Source of the DNA: Candidatus Omnitrophota bacterium | GTDB taxonomy: Bacteria > Omnitrophota > Gorgyraeia > Velamenicoccales > Velamenicoccaceae | Assembly: GCA_020057345.1 (NCBI GenBank) | Contig: JAGVGA010000019.1 | Span: 1-41,701, forward strand | Direction of reading: 5' to 3' | DNA length: 41,701 bases | Shown: in pieces, positions 1 through 7,987 of the stretch | How the letters are laid out: each line of letters starts with the position of its first letter | How positions within the stretch are numbered: position 1 is the stretch's first letter | Made by a program: the position numbers and the translations under genes | The notes under the pieces: model-generated | Seen by the model: only the letters and a program-made list of their open reading frames with translations | What the model was told of the DNA's origin: nothing | Databases searched by the model: none

Positions 1-381
1 CGAGCCTCCGGTCTTCTTCAGCTGCACGACCTCATCTTCCAATTTCTTTTTCTGTTTGGCAAGATCCTGGACTTTTTCGACCAGGCTGGCGCGTTCTTTG
101 GTGACAAGGTCGAATTTATCCTTCAGGCTGTCTTTTTCTTTAGCGACAGAATCAAACTTGACGCGCAGATCACCCATTTCGGCGTCAAACCTCTTCTTGG
201 CTTCCAAAGTGGAAGAAAACTGCTGGCTTAAACCCTGTTTTTCAGACTGGAATTCCTGCTCTTTGAGGGCAAACTGACTGCGGAGAGATTTATTGACACC
301 GTTCAACTGAAACGCGATCATCAAAGCGATAGCACAGACCGCGGCAAGTCCGACGAGCAATATTTTTATCTTACTGTTCAT
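1..381 (-). CDS. Membrane-anchored coiled-coil protein, N-terminal part (cut by window edge)
   Basis: The frame opens at an ATG at 381, preceded by AGAGGTGGG, a good Shine-Dalgarno, and runs off the left edge after 127 codons. The product starts MNSKIKILLVGL, followed by a hydrophobic stretch to about residue 24 with no clear cleavage site. This fits a single-pass inner-membrane anchor. The rest is rich in E, K, Q, L and D with heptad-like spacing of leucines (SLKDKF, SLVEKV, KKKLEDEV), so a long coiled coil facing the periplasm is likely. No catalytic motif is visible in the part present. It has its own candidate promoter and is separated by 119 nt from the ROK gene upstream. The family cannot be named because the C-terminal part is missing. 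Confidence 0.72.
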   Translation of the reverse strand, partial: MNSKIKILLVGLAAVCAIALMIAFQLNGVNKSLRSQFALKEQEFQSEKQGLSQQFSSTLEAKKRFDAEMGDLRVKFDSVAKEKDSLKDKFDLVTKERASLVEKVQDLAKQKKKLEDEVVQLKKTGGS

Positions 382-402
382 CCCACCTCTCTGTTGGTAT
401 TA

Positions 403-431
403 GATATATCATATTATCAACAGGAGTGCAA
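403..431 (-). promoter_or_regulatory. Candidate sigma-70 type promoter for the left-edge coiled-coil gene
   Basis: On the minus strand TTGCAC (431-426) is followed after 17 bases by TATATC (408-403). This is a fair -35/-10 pair, placed about 22 bases before the start codon at 381. The -10 is only a partial match, so this is a guess from spacing and position. Confidence 0.35.
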
Positions 432-440
432 GAAAAATTT

Positions 441-454
441 ATTCGCTATTCGCT
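441..454. repeat. Two exact 7-bp tandem copies (ATTCGCT) between genes
   Basis: ATTCGCT occurs at 441-447 and again at 448-454, in the spacer between the ROK gene and the coiled-coil gene. Alone it would be trivial. It is listed because three other spacers in this window also hold drifting 7-bp tandem units. Confidence 0.5.
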
Positions 455-455
455 G

Positions 456-485
456 CCTTAACCCTTCTTGGACAGCAAGTTAAGG
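456..485 (-). terminator. Possible weak terminator hairpin after the ROK gene
   Basis: CCTTAAC (456-462) pairs with GTTAAGG (479-485) across a 16-base loop, 16 bases past the ROK stop codon. On the minus strand no clean U-run follows directly; there is an A/T-rich stretch about 20 bases further on. It could be a weak or Rho-assisted end of the sugar operon, or chance. Confidence 0.25.
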
Positions 486-500
486 AATTTCGCTAAAAGC

Positions 501-1715
501 CTATCCATTGATCTCGGCAAATGCGTGGCGCGTGATGAGGCTGGCTGCGCCCAAAGCCACCGCATCCTGGGCCAGACGCGAAGGAACGATCTTCACCGCG
601 TGCGCCGACTCTTCGAAGCACCACTCAGCCACCGCCTCTTTGACCTCTTCGATCAAAGGAAGGCCCGCTTCTTCGATACCGCCGCCAATAATGACCATCT
701 GCGGGTTCAGTAAATTGACGAGATACGCGACGCGCACGCCAAGCCTCCATCCGGCTTTGCGCACAACATCCACCGCCGGAGATTCTCCCCTCTTGGCCAG
801 ATCAAAAATATCCGCGAGTTCGATCTCTTTGTCGGCCTCGATATCTTTGCCTTTGGCGCGGCATTCCCATTCCATGATCTTCTTGTAATCTTCGGTGATG
901 CCTAAGTCCGCCTCCCATCTTTCCAAAAAGTAAGGCGTCTCTTTTTTATCGCTGTGGATGGCCACTTCGCCGGCGCAGCCGCTCGTGCCGCGGTAGATCT
1001 CGTTATTGATCATGAGGCCGCACCCGACACCTGAAAACATATAAACCAGGTCTTTGACATCGGACTCAAGCGCAAGCCACTGCTCGCCAAAACACGCGAG
1101 CGTCGCATCGTTGTCGATCATGACAGGAGAACGAAATTCTCTCTCTAAAATATCTTTTAAGGGAACAGTCACATCCACATAGTGGTAGCTGTTGCCCACC
1201 CTCTCCGGCCAGCGGACTTTTTCTCTCTGGGAGTCGACCACGCCGCCGATGCCGATACCGATACCGCGGATCCTCGACCGGATGGCATCAGCCTTTTGCA
1301 AAAGCTCCGAGACGATCGCGATGATGGAATCAACCGCTTCCTTGACATTCTTGGCCGTTGCCTGCGTCTTATCTTTCTTGACCTTGTAAAGGACCTTGCC
1401 GCTTAAATCCGTCACGACCCCGATCATGCTCAAGAGATTCACGCCGACGCCGATGGCATATCCCGCCTGATCGTTCAAATCCAACAAGAGAGGCCTGCGG
1501 CCGCCCTTTGAGATATCGAATTCCTTTTCAAAGACGACCTTCTGGCGTAAAAATTCATCCACGTAATTGGAAACGGTGACCACATTCAGGCCGATGAGGC
1601 TGGAGATATCTGTCTTGCTGATGGGGCCGCGCCGGCGGATGGCGTCGAGGATAAAAAGATTTTTCCTCGCGCGCTCCGACAGATTTTCGCCTTTAAAATA
1701 CGCTTCTCTTAACAC
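501..1715 (-). CDS. ROK-family transcriptional regulator (NagC/XylR type)
   Basis: The 404-residue length matches ROK repressors. An N-terminal winged-helix region (about residues 15-65, with ILDAIRRRGPISKTDISSL) precedes a sugar-kinase-like ROK domain. That domain carries GGRRPLLL near the junction, an IDNDATLACFGE segment with the kinase-fold Asp, and the glycine-rich RGTSGCAGE segment. The usual ROK zinc cluster (CxCGxxGC) is absent: the region reads WECRAKGKD. The ExGH sugar-binding motif is altered to EVAIH, so effector binding may differ from NagC or Mlc. The start is a GTG at 1715, chosen because AAGAGG lies just before it and overlaps the stop of the GH116 gene. As the last gene of the operon it plausibly senses an imported sugar and autoregulates the locus. 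Confidence 0.88.
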   Translation of the reverse strand: MLREAYFKGENLSERARKNLFILDAIRRRGPISKTDISSLIGLNVVTVSNYVDEFLRQKVVFEKEFDISKGGRRPLLLDLNDQAGYAIGVGVNLLSMIGVVTDLSGKVLYKVKKDKTQATAKNVKEAVDSIIAIVSELLQKADAIRSRIRGIGIGIGGVVDSQREKVRWPERVGNSYHYVDVTVPLKDILEREFRSPVMIDNDATLACFGEQWLALESDVKDLVYMFSGVGCGLMINNEIYRGTSGCAGEVAIHSDKKETPYFLERWEADLGITEDYKKIMEWECRAKGKDIEADKEIELADIFDLAKRGESPAVDVVRKAGWRLGVRVAYLVNLLNPQMVIIGGGIEEAGLPLIEEVKEAVAEWCFEESAHAVKIVPSRLAQDAVALGAASLITRHAFAEING

Positions 1716-1724
1716 TTTTGCCTC

Positions 1725-3899
1725 TTATCTTTTTAAAAACTTATCGATGTTCTTGTCTTTTTTCGCCAGCGCAAAGAGCAGAGACCAGATGACCATATTC
1801 CTCATGTAGTGGTCGCCGAAAAGATAGCTTCCGTCCGACGAAGAATACATGTCCGGCTGGTTCCAGGGATTCAGCATGTTGACGGACGCGTTGTCCCACG
1901 CCTTCTTGGCCAGGCTCAGGCCCTCTTTTTCGAATCCTTCGTAAATCGCCAGCGACGCCAGCGCATACGTGATCCCGAACCAGATATTCTCCGACTGGCT
2001 GTTCGACTTGTCCTTCTCGCCCGTCGGCAGAACGGCGTTGACCGCGCCGAACGCGGACGCCGAACCATTCATCTCCAAGATCGTGGCGAGCGCCTTTTTG
2101 ATCTTCTCTTCGGAAGCAATGTAGCCAAGCCCCAAAAGATGCGCGATCCACTGGCCTGTCAACTGCGCGGCCATACAGGCAACACTTACTTTTTGAGCCT
2201 TAACATGATGAGATGCCTGCTGTTGTGTTAAACCGCCCTTAGTATTATTATACGCGATAAAATACTTTTTGTGCCATAATTTTTTCTCGAAACTCGCTCT
2301 TCCTTTTTTAAACCACAACTGGACTTCTTTCTCCAATTCCGCATCTTTCAGGAGATTCGCGATCTTCTCAAGCGCGAGCACGCTCGCTAAAAAGATCCCG
2401 GACGTATAGACGCTGGCGCCGTAATAAGACCATAGGTCGAATGTCTGATCCGCGCCTTCGTTGTCCGGAAGAAAATCCTTGTTCTTGTCCGTATTCGTCA
2501 GCCAGTAAAACGCCTTTTTGACGAACGGATACATCTTCCTTAAAAATCCTTCGTCCTTGATCAGGAGAAAATCGCGGTAAACGAGCAGAATAAACTTCGC
2601 GTTCAGGTCTTTCCAAAAGAGCCCGTTCGTGCTGTTGGAAAGAAGGTCCGTGCGCTTGAATCCCAGGTCGTGCGGGATATACCCCTGAGGCCTTTGGGCC
2701 TCGGCGAACTGGATCATCTCTTTGAGCTCCAGCTGCGGAAAAAACAGCGCCAGCGGCAGTGAACCGTAAAATCTCACGTCGAGCGTTCCGCTCAAAGGAC
2801 ATACCTGCGGCGATTCTAAAAGATCGAATCTTCCGCGCTTTGTCCACAAAGAACCGGAGACGAACGGGTAAAGATTATTTGAAAGGCTGTCTTTGAGCCA
2901 GCTGTCGATGTCAAGAGAGTTCAGCTCCTTGACCCATTCTTTCGTCGCAGAATGAAGAGAAGAGATCTTCTCTGTCGCATAATGAGCGACGTCCCCGGCG
3001 CTGCGGAACCACGCCTCGTACATTTTACCTTCGCCGTATCCCGGAAAATGCCAGGAGAGGACAAAAGTCACGGTGGCCGAAGACTTAGGTTTAAGGTGCG
3101 TCTTCGCCGCGATCGCCCCGCCGAGCTGAAAACTCTCCGACGGAACGGTCTTTTCCGTATTGATGTTCGGCAGGTCCCCGTCCTCGATGAAAGCCTGCCA
3201 CGCCTCGCCCAAAGAAAGGGATGTTTTGTCAAAGACAAAATGGCGCGCCTGCATATTCCATTCGCCCAGATACGTACCCTGGAAACTATTGTTCTTGACC
3301 AGCGTCAGGCACATCTCGCCTGCGGCCGGGTCGATGCTCTGCGTCTTTTTATTATAAAAATGCAGTTGGATGGAGCGCGGGGATTCCAGAATCTGATTGA
3401 AACGGCCAACGCCCCACTCGCCAACGATGTTGCGGCTGGTCGCCATCAAAGAAACGGCGATCGGGCGGGAATAAGGATTCGTGACCTTAAATTTAAAAAC
3501 AGCCAGCGGCAGGCCGGAATTCTTTTCGTCTTTGCGCACCAGCGGAGAAAACGCCTCAAGCTCCACTTCCACGGGCAGGTCGCTGTCCTGATATTCCAGG
3601 TGGGCGAACGGATAAGCGCCATTGAACTTGATGGATCCGACGAGCGGATAATCGCCGACCCCGTGCGTCTGCAGGAGTTTGGCAATCTTTTTGGTCTTGT
3701 CTTTGACAAAGATGCCGAAATGAAAACCGAGGATCCCTTTCGGGTTCTTTGGGTCATCGGAGGTCATCGGCTTATGGATGTTATTCAAAAAAGTGAAATT
3801 ATCCAGGACGCCCGAAGGAAAGATCTCAAGTTTTCCTGCGCCGATGCCGCCTAAAGGGATCCCGGATTTTACATTTTGCGCTGACGTATAAACTGGCAT
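1725..3899 (-). CDS. GH116-type beta-glycosidase (GBA2-like glucosylceramidase family)
   Basis: This is a 724-residue protein without a signal peptide, so probably cytoplasmic. The N-terminal beta-sandwich begins with the family-typical GIPLGGIGAGK and contains PFAHLEYQDSDLPVEVELEAFSP. The C-terminal alpha/alpha barrel has LLESP followed by GTLDVRFYGSLPLALFFP, placing the candidate nucleophile at about E362. ADQTFDLWSYYG (about 483-494) holds the conserved Asp region of the general acid (D484 or D488). Known members cleave beta-glucosides or beta-xylosides. Beside a GH94 phosphorylase, a role on imported beta-linked oligosaccharides is likely. The ATG is 2 nt after the upstream stop, and its Shine-Dalgarno (AAGGAG) sits inside the last codons of that gene, so translation is coupled. 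The exact substrate cannot be read. Confidence 0.85.
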   Translation of the reverse strand: MPVYTSAQNVKSGIPLGGIGAGKLEIFPSGVLDNFTFLNNIHKPMTSDDPKNPKGILGFHFGIFVKDKTKKIAKLLQTHGVGDYPLVGSIKFNGAYPFAHLEYQDSDLPVEVELEAFSPLVRKDEKNSGLPLAVFKFKVTNPYSRPIAVSLMATSRNIVGEWGVGRFNQILESPRSIQLHFYNKKTQSIDPAAGEMCLTLVKNNSFQGTYLGEWNMQARHFVFDKTSLSLGEAWQAFIEDGDLPNINTEKTVPSESFQLGGAIAAKTHLKPKSSATVTFVLSWHFPGYGEGKMYEAWFRSAGDVAHYATEKISSLHSATKEWVKELNSLDIDSWLKDSLSNNLYPFVSGSLWTKRGRFDLLESPQVCPLSGTLDVRFYGSLPLALFFPQLELKEMIQFAEAQRPQGYIPHDLGFKRTDLLSNSTNGLFWKDLNAKFILLVYRDFLLIKDEGFLRKMYPFVKKAFYWLTNTDKNKDFLPDNEGADQTFDLWSYYGASVYTSGIFLASVLALEKIANLLKDAELEKEVQLWFKKGRASFEKKLWHKKYFIAYNNTKGGLTQQQASHHVKAQKVSVACMAAQLTGQWIAHLLGLGYIASEEKIKKALATILEMNGSASAFGAVNAVLPTGEKDKSNSQSENIWFGITYALASLAIYEGFEKEGLSLAKKAWDNASVNMLNPWNQPDMYSSSDGSYLFGDHYMRNMVIWSLLFALAKKDKNIDKFLKR

Positions 3900-3901
3900 G
3901 A

Positions 3902-5473
3902 TTACTCCTTCTGGATCATCTCAAAACCAACGCCTTCGGCTCCCTGATTGCCGACCACCGCCACATGCGTGACCTTGATCCCCGCTTCAGGGAAATCGGT
4001 GGTTATCTCCGGGCTGTTCGGGATATTGCTCAACGTGCCGACTTCACCTGACCACTCGTAGGAATATGCAGGCGTCATACAGCCGGTCTGCGAATTGGAA
4101 GTCGTGACGACAAAAGCCACGGGTTTACCTATATTGCCTTTGGCCGCGCGGCCTGTCAGGTCCACGCTCAAAGACGACGGACCGGATTCAATTCCTGATT
4201 TAAACGTACCCTCCAAAAACAGCCTCAAGCCGTATTTGATCTCCTTCTTCTCCTCAATCTCTTTTAAGCGCTCCTGGGCTAAAAGCGCGAGCTCTGTTTT
4301 CTGAATATCGACCCCTTCGTCCTGGGCGTATTTAAGCAAAAGATCATAATTCTCCTTGGCCTGATCCAGCTCCTGTTTCCACTGGTGCAAAAGCCCTGAC
4401 TGATAAAGACTGGAGAGAAAATAAGGCGTTTTCGGGAATTCGTCTTTGATCTTTGAAAAATATTCGTACGCCTTATCGGTGTCTTTGGCCGCATAAGCAG
4501 CAATCACGCCGATCCTGAAATAGATCTCCGCCTTTTGCACGGTGTCCGAAAAAGAAGCAAGGAGGTTCCTGTATTCGTCGGATGCGTCCGGATACTCTTT
4601 GAGCCGCTCTAAATTGAAGGCCCGCTGATACGCGGATGCGCTGTCAAAAGCCGGAATGCCGGCAAGGTCAAACGCCTTCTTGTACATGGACTCGGCGTAA
4701 ATAGGATCCAGCCCTTCTTTCCATCCGCTGTGGGCGAACTTACTGGCGACGCTGACCATCTCTTTGGCCTGGGCAACTTTATCATCCGCCAGCTGATTCA
4801 GGTAAACATCAAAAAGTGATTTGGCGAGATACCCACTGCCTTCTTCCAGGAATCCTTCTGCCTGCGCCTTGATCTTTTCTTTAGGTAAATTGGAGTTCGA
4901 TAAGCGCGCGACATATATCTCATAGAGGCGGCGGCTTAAATTTTTGTCCTGCAGCTTGGAAAGCTCATCCGCCGCAGCCTTTATCTTGTCTAACATCTCC
5001 GGGCCCGCCTCGACGGCCTCTGCAGATTTAACCAAATCATTGAATAATTCCCTGGCCGCGTCCGGGTCATCGTCTTTTATGCTCTGCCACTTCAGATATT
5101 TGATATCAAAGATCAGGCCGGCGTTACCTTTTGCCAGGGTCTGGGCCTCGTTTAAGTTCGCGGAAATGCTCTTTTTAATATTCTCAGCCTTGTCGTAGAC
5201 CCCCTCCCAGTTTTTCATCGCCCGCCAGAAGGCGATTTCTTTCTGGCGGGTCAGGGCAAGGAAATAATAGACCTCTGCCGAGCTGCTCAACTCTTTTATC
5301 GAAAGCCCCGATAACTCAGCGTACAGGCCGTCGTAATCATTTTTCTCAAAATACTGAGCGGACATTTTTTCAAGCTTTGAGAAAAGATCTTTATCTTTGG
5401 CCTCAATGCCAAAACAGGCCTGCGCGGACAATGCCAGAAATAAGCCGATGATCATGACCAGATACTTTCTCAT
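3902..5473 (-). CDS. Exported helical-repeat (TPR-like) protein with C-terminal Ig/PKD-like domain
   Basis: The 523-residue product begins with a signal peptide (MRKYLVMIIGLFLALSAQA, cleavage near residue 19-23). Residues about 30-400 are amphipathic helix pairs with TPR-like spacing, for example YRNLLASFSDTVQKAEIYFRIG and KAYEYFSKIKDEFPKTPYFL. The last about 110 residues (FLEGTFKSGIESG to the end) turn beta-rich, with YSYEWSGEVGTLS and FPEAGIKVTHVAVVG, which resembles a PKD or Ig-like fold. No catalytic motif is seen. It lies between two glycosidase genes (4 nt after one, 2 nt before the next), suggesting a periplasmic or surface scaffold or glycan-binding subunit. The family is not recognised. 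Confidence 0.75.
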   Translation of the reverse strand: MRKYLVMIIGLFLALSAQACFGIEAKDKDLFSKLEKMSAQYFEKNDYDGLYAELSGLSIKELSSSAEVYYFLALTRQKEIAFWRAMKNWEGVYDKAENIKKSISANLNEAQTLAKGNAGLIFDIKYLKWQSIKDDDPDAARELFNDLVKSAEAVEAGPEMLDKIKAAADELSKLQDKNLSRRLYEIYVARLSNSNLPKEKIKAQAEGFLEEGSGYLAKSLFDVYLNQLADDKVAQAKEMVSVASKFAHSGWKEGLDPIYAESMYKKAFDLAGIPAFDSASAYQRAFNLERLKEYPDASDEYRNLLASFSDTVQKAEIYFRIGVIAAYAAKDTDKAYEYFSKIKDEFPKTPYFLSSLYQSGLLHQWKQELDQAKENYDLLLKYAQDEGVDIQKTELALLAQERLKEIEEKKEIKYGLRLFLEGTFKSGIESGPSSLSVDLTGRAAKGNIGKPVAFVVTTSNSQTGCMTPAYSYEWSGEVGTLSNIPNSPEITTDFPEAGIKVTHVAVVGNQGAEGVGFEMIQKE

Positions 5474-5477
5474 GGGA

Positions 5478-6725
5478 CTATCTCTTTTTTTCCGCTTTCC
5501 TTAGGTCGCGCGGATTCTTCCAGAATTCCCTGATGACATAATACGCCTTGCGCGGGACCCTCTTGTCAAGCCCGCCTTCGGGATCTTTTTCAAACTTCAC
5601 TAAGCCGAACCACTCTTCGTTCATATTCATGTTGCGCTCGGCCTTGATATCAAAGTAATAAGCGCCGTTGGACCAGTTGGAGTCTGTGTCATGTACGGAC
5701 CAGCCCGCGGAGTTCGATTCGTTATGCTTCCACCATTCGTCATTCCATTCGAACATCGCGCCGCCCAGGCAATTACCCGCGCCGGCGGGAGAATTGGCCA
5801 GATTTTTATAGATCTCAGACCACTGGGCCTCTAAAAACATCGCCTGCGCATCTTCATTCTCCTCTTTCTTATAGGCGTCGTACGCATCGCTGCCGAACTC
5901 GATGAAGACAAGAGGCTTGCCATAGGTCATCTTTGCCGAATTAAAAATATTGCCAAAGGTCTTGCCGCGATAAATAACAGTGGCCAGGATATCCACGTCC
6001 TTGGCGTACTGGTTCGCCACATCCAGGCACGCGAGCTCGCCGTTACCCATAGCGACCGGATGGTTGGGGTCGATCTTGTGGATTGAGCGCGTCAGATCAT
6101 TGACCATGGTGTAATACGTCTCAGCGCGGGCGAGTAAACAGACGCGCGGATCGCCCATCTTATCGATTCGGTCGCTTGACCACGGGTTGATCTTTCCGCT
6201 GAAAGAATAATTGTTCTCGTTGCCCAAGACCCAAAATAAGATGCCTTCTTCGTCTTTAAGAGCGTTCACCATAGCGAGCACTTTTTCTTCCACCATTTTG
6301 CGGAAGACCGGATCGTCGTAAAACGGCGCCGGATAGTTCCAAAACTCAAGCCAATGGCCCATGATCGTGCGGATGCCGTAAAGTTTATAGAGGTCCCGGA
6401 CGACCTTTTTGACCGTCTCGATATTTTCGCCGGACGCGTAAAAACGCACGGTGTTGATGCCCATCTTTTTCATCAGCTCGCCGTCTTTTTTCCACGGCTC
6501 GGCCGCATCCGACCAAAAATCATGGTCATAACCTTTACCTATGGGCACGGGACTGTAGCAGACCCCTTTGACAATGTAGGGCCGGCCCGCGACCATCAGC
6601 TGATAATGGCCGTTTTTCAAAGTCTTGACGTAAACCTTATTAGAAAAAGCGTTCGCCATGCCCATCAAGCCCAGGCACGCGAGTATTATAGGTAAAAAGA
6701 TAAAAAATCTATTAATCTTTTTCAT
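5478..6725 (-). CDS. Secreted clan GH-A glycoside hydrolase
   Basis: The 415-residue protein has a signal peptide (KKINRFFIFLPIILACLGLMGMANA). After a short strand segment (LMVAGRPYIVKGVCYSP) comes a TIM barrel: MKKMGINTVRFY, then WVLGNENN with the acid/base at about E170, and PLVFIEFGS with the nucleophile at about E276. GGAMFEWNDEWW near residue 330 is typical of GH2/GH5-like barrels. It is a paralogue of the C-terminal half of the 7988-10393 gene, which shares GNEN, the F-E-[FY]-G-type strand, FEWxDEWWK and EEW-G. No start-proximal Shine-Dalgarno is visible; the 91-nt upstream spacer carries heptamer repeats. Probably an exo- or endo-acting beta-glycan hydrolase in the periplasm; the GH family number is not certain. 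Confidence 0.82.
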   Translation of the reverse strand: MKKINRFFIFLPIILACLGLMGMANAFSNKVYVKTLKNGHYQLMVAGRPYIVKGVCYSPVPIGKGYDHDFWSDAAEPWKKDGELMKKMGINTVRFYASGENIETVKKVVRDLYKLYGIRTIMGHWLEFWNYPAPFYDDPVFRKMVEEKVLAMVNALKDEEGILFWVLGNENNYSFSGKINPWSSDRIDKMGDPRVCLLARAETYYTMVNDLTRSIHKIDPNHPVAMGNGELACLDVANQYAKDVDILATVIYRGKTFGNIFNSAKMTYGKPLVFIEFGSDAYDAYKKEENEDAQAMFLEAQWSEIYKNLANSPAGAGNCLGGAMFEWNDEWWKHNESNSAGWSVHDTDSNWSNGAYYFDIKAERNMNMNEEWFGLVKFEKDPEGGLDKRVPRKAYYVIREFWKNPRDLRKAEKKR

Positions 6726-6769
6726 CAGAACAAAAAATTATAATCAAATACTGGGGTGCTAAGGGCCAG

Positions 6770-6814
6770 CTTGGTTTTTCCTAGCCCCTAGCACCTAGAA
6801 CCTAAAACCTGTTT
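6770..6814. repeat. Degenerate 7-bp tandem repeat (CCTAGCC-type) plus shared 14-mer
   Basis: Plus-strand units run CCTAGCC, CCTAGCA, CCTAGAA, CCTAAAA, CCTGTTT (6780-6814), each 7 bp and drifting stepwise. The 14-mer CTTGGTTTTTCCTA at 6770-6783 recurs exactly at 12520-12533, where it leads into another heptamer series. The repeat fills most of the 91-nt spacer between the tandem-domain gene and the GH-A gene. Confidence 0.75.
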
Positions 6815-6816
6815 TT

Positions 6817-7959
6817 TTACTCGTACTTTATTTCATCCAAATAAAAGACCGCACCGTCCGGATTCACGTCAAGGTTCGACGCCCAGCAAAAACCGCCGAT
6901 AATGTAAGACAGGTCCTTGCCTTTCAGGTCGATCGTGTACTGCTTCCACTCTTTTTCCATGATGACAGGGCCGATGCCTGCGGTGTCGGAATCGGAAAAT
7001 TCGCCCATGATCCCGCCGATCTTGAACTCCTCGATCCTCTCTCCGCCCTTTTCCCCGCGCGCCCAGAAGGTCACCTTGGTGGCGCGGGATAAATCAAAGC
7101 CGCCGTCCACGCCTCCCCAGTTGTTCGGAGGATTCTGCCAGTAGATACCGGCCCAACGGGCGCCGTTCGTGGCCTTGTTGGCATAGGTGATCTTGATGCA
7201 GCTCTTTCCGAAATACGGATTATCCGCCGTGCCTACATCGATCTTGAGATCTCCGTAATCACCCATCCATCCCGAAGGGATGAAGTGGTTGGAAATGGAG
7301 CCTTTGTCCGCATACACGTAGAAAGGAACGTTCTGGACCTTCTTGCCGGCTTCTTTTAAGCTCGGATCATACTCAAACTTGATATCGTCGATGAAGAAGG
7401 TCGCGCCGTTCGGGTTGGAATCGGCGTTCGCCACCCAGCAAAAACCGCCGTTGATGTATGAAAGGTCCTTGCCCACGAGATTGACCGTGTACTGCTGCCA
7501 TGTGGTTGTCAGCTCGATCGGCCCCGTGGAAACTTCGGTGGTGTCCGGATAGGTCCCTTTGATACCGCCCACGCTGAACTTGTCAACAATCTCTCCGCCC
7601 TTCTCGCCCTTGGCCCAGAAGGTGATCTTATTCAACCCTGTCAGATCAAAACCACCCTTCTTGGAACCCCAGTTATTCGCCGGATTCTGCCAGTAGATGC
7701 CGGCCCAACCCTGGCTCTGGGTCTTCTTGGCGGTATAGACGAATTTAATACTGGTCGAACCCGCGTGGGGCTCGCCCATGTACTTATCGTCCATCGTCAG
7801 GTCGCCATAATCCCCCATCCAGCCTGAAGGGATATAATGATTGTCCGGAGACTTGCTGTCCGTGTAGACGGAAAAACTCTTCGCCGTCTCTGCGGCATAA
7901 ACACCGCAGCAAACCGCAAGCGCCAGAGATAAAACTCCTAATCCTAACAACTTCTTCAT
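6817..7959 (-). CDS. Secreted protein with two tandem carbohydrate-binding-like beta-sandwich domains
   Basis: I place the start at the ATG at 7959, which has a perfect AAGGAGGTG Shine-Dalgarno and opens a clean signal peptide (MKKLLGLGVLSLALAVCCG). A longer in-frame start at 8016 lacks both. The mature protein is two copies of one domain (about residues 27-205 and 212-380). Each copy carries IPSGWMGDYGDL, WAGIYWQNPxNNWG, GGFDL, TFWA-GEKGGE, a WKQYT-type strand, KDLSYI-GGFCW and a terminal [IL]D[ED]IK[FY]E strand. The aromatic-rich jelly-roll pattern resembles CBMs of the galactose-binding-like fold. There is no catalytic glycosidase motif. Encoded between two GH-A enzymes, it probably binds the same glycan. 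Confidence 0.8.
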   Translation of the reverse strand: MKKLLGLGVLSLALAVCCGVYAAETAKSFSVYTDSKSPDNHYIPSGWMGDYGDLTMDDKYMGEPHAGSTSIKFVYTAKKTQSQGWAGIYWQNPANNWGSKKGGFDLTGLNKITFWAKGEKGGEIVDKFSVGGIKGTYPDTTEVSTGPIELTTTWQQYTVNLVGKDLSYINGGFCWVANADSNPNGATFFIDDIKFEYDPSLKEAGKKVQNVPFYVYADKGSISNHFIPSGWMGDYGDLKIDVGTADNPYFGKSCIKITYANKATNGARWAGIYWQNPPNNWGGVDGGFDLSRATKVTFWARGEKGGERIEEFKIGGIMGEFSDSDTAGIGPVIMEKEWKQYTIDLKGKDLSYIIGGFCWASNLDVNPDGAVFYLDEIKYE

Positions 7960-7987
7960 ACCGCACCTCCTTGATTTGCCTTCTGAA

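Noticed and set aside
2952-3854. 300-codon open frame on the plus strand across the GH116 gene
   Set aside because: It is antisense to a gene with clear family motifs; its product is Arg/Gln/His-rich with no recognisable domain, as expected of a shadow frame.
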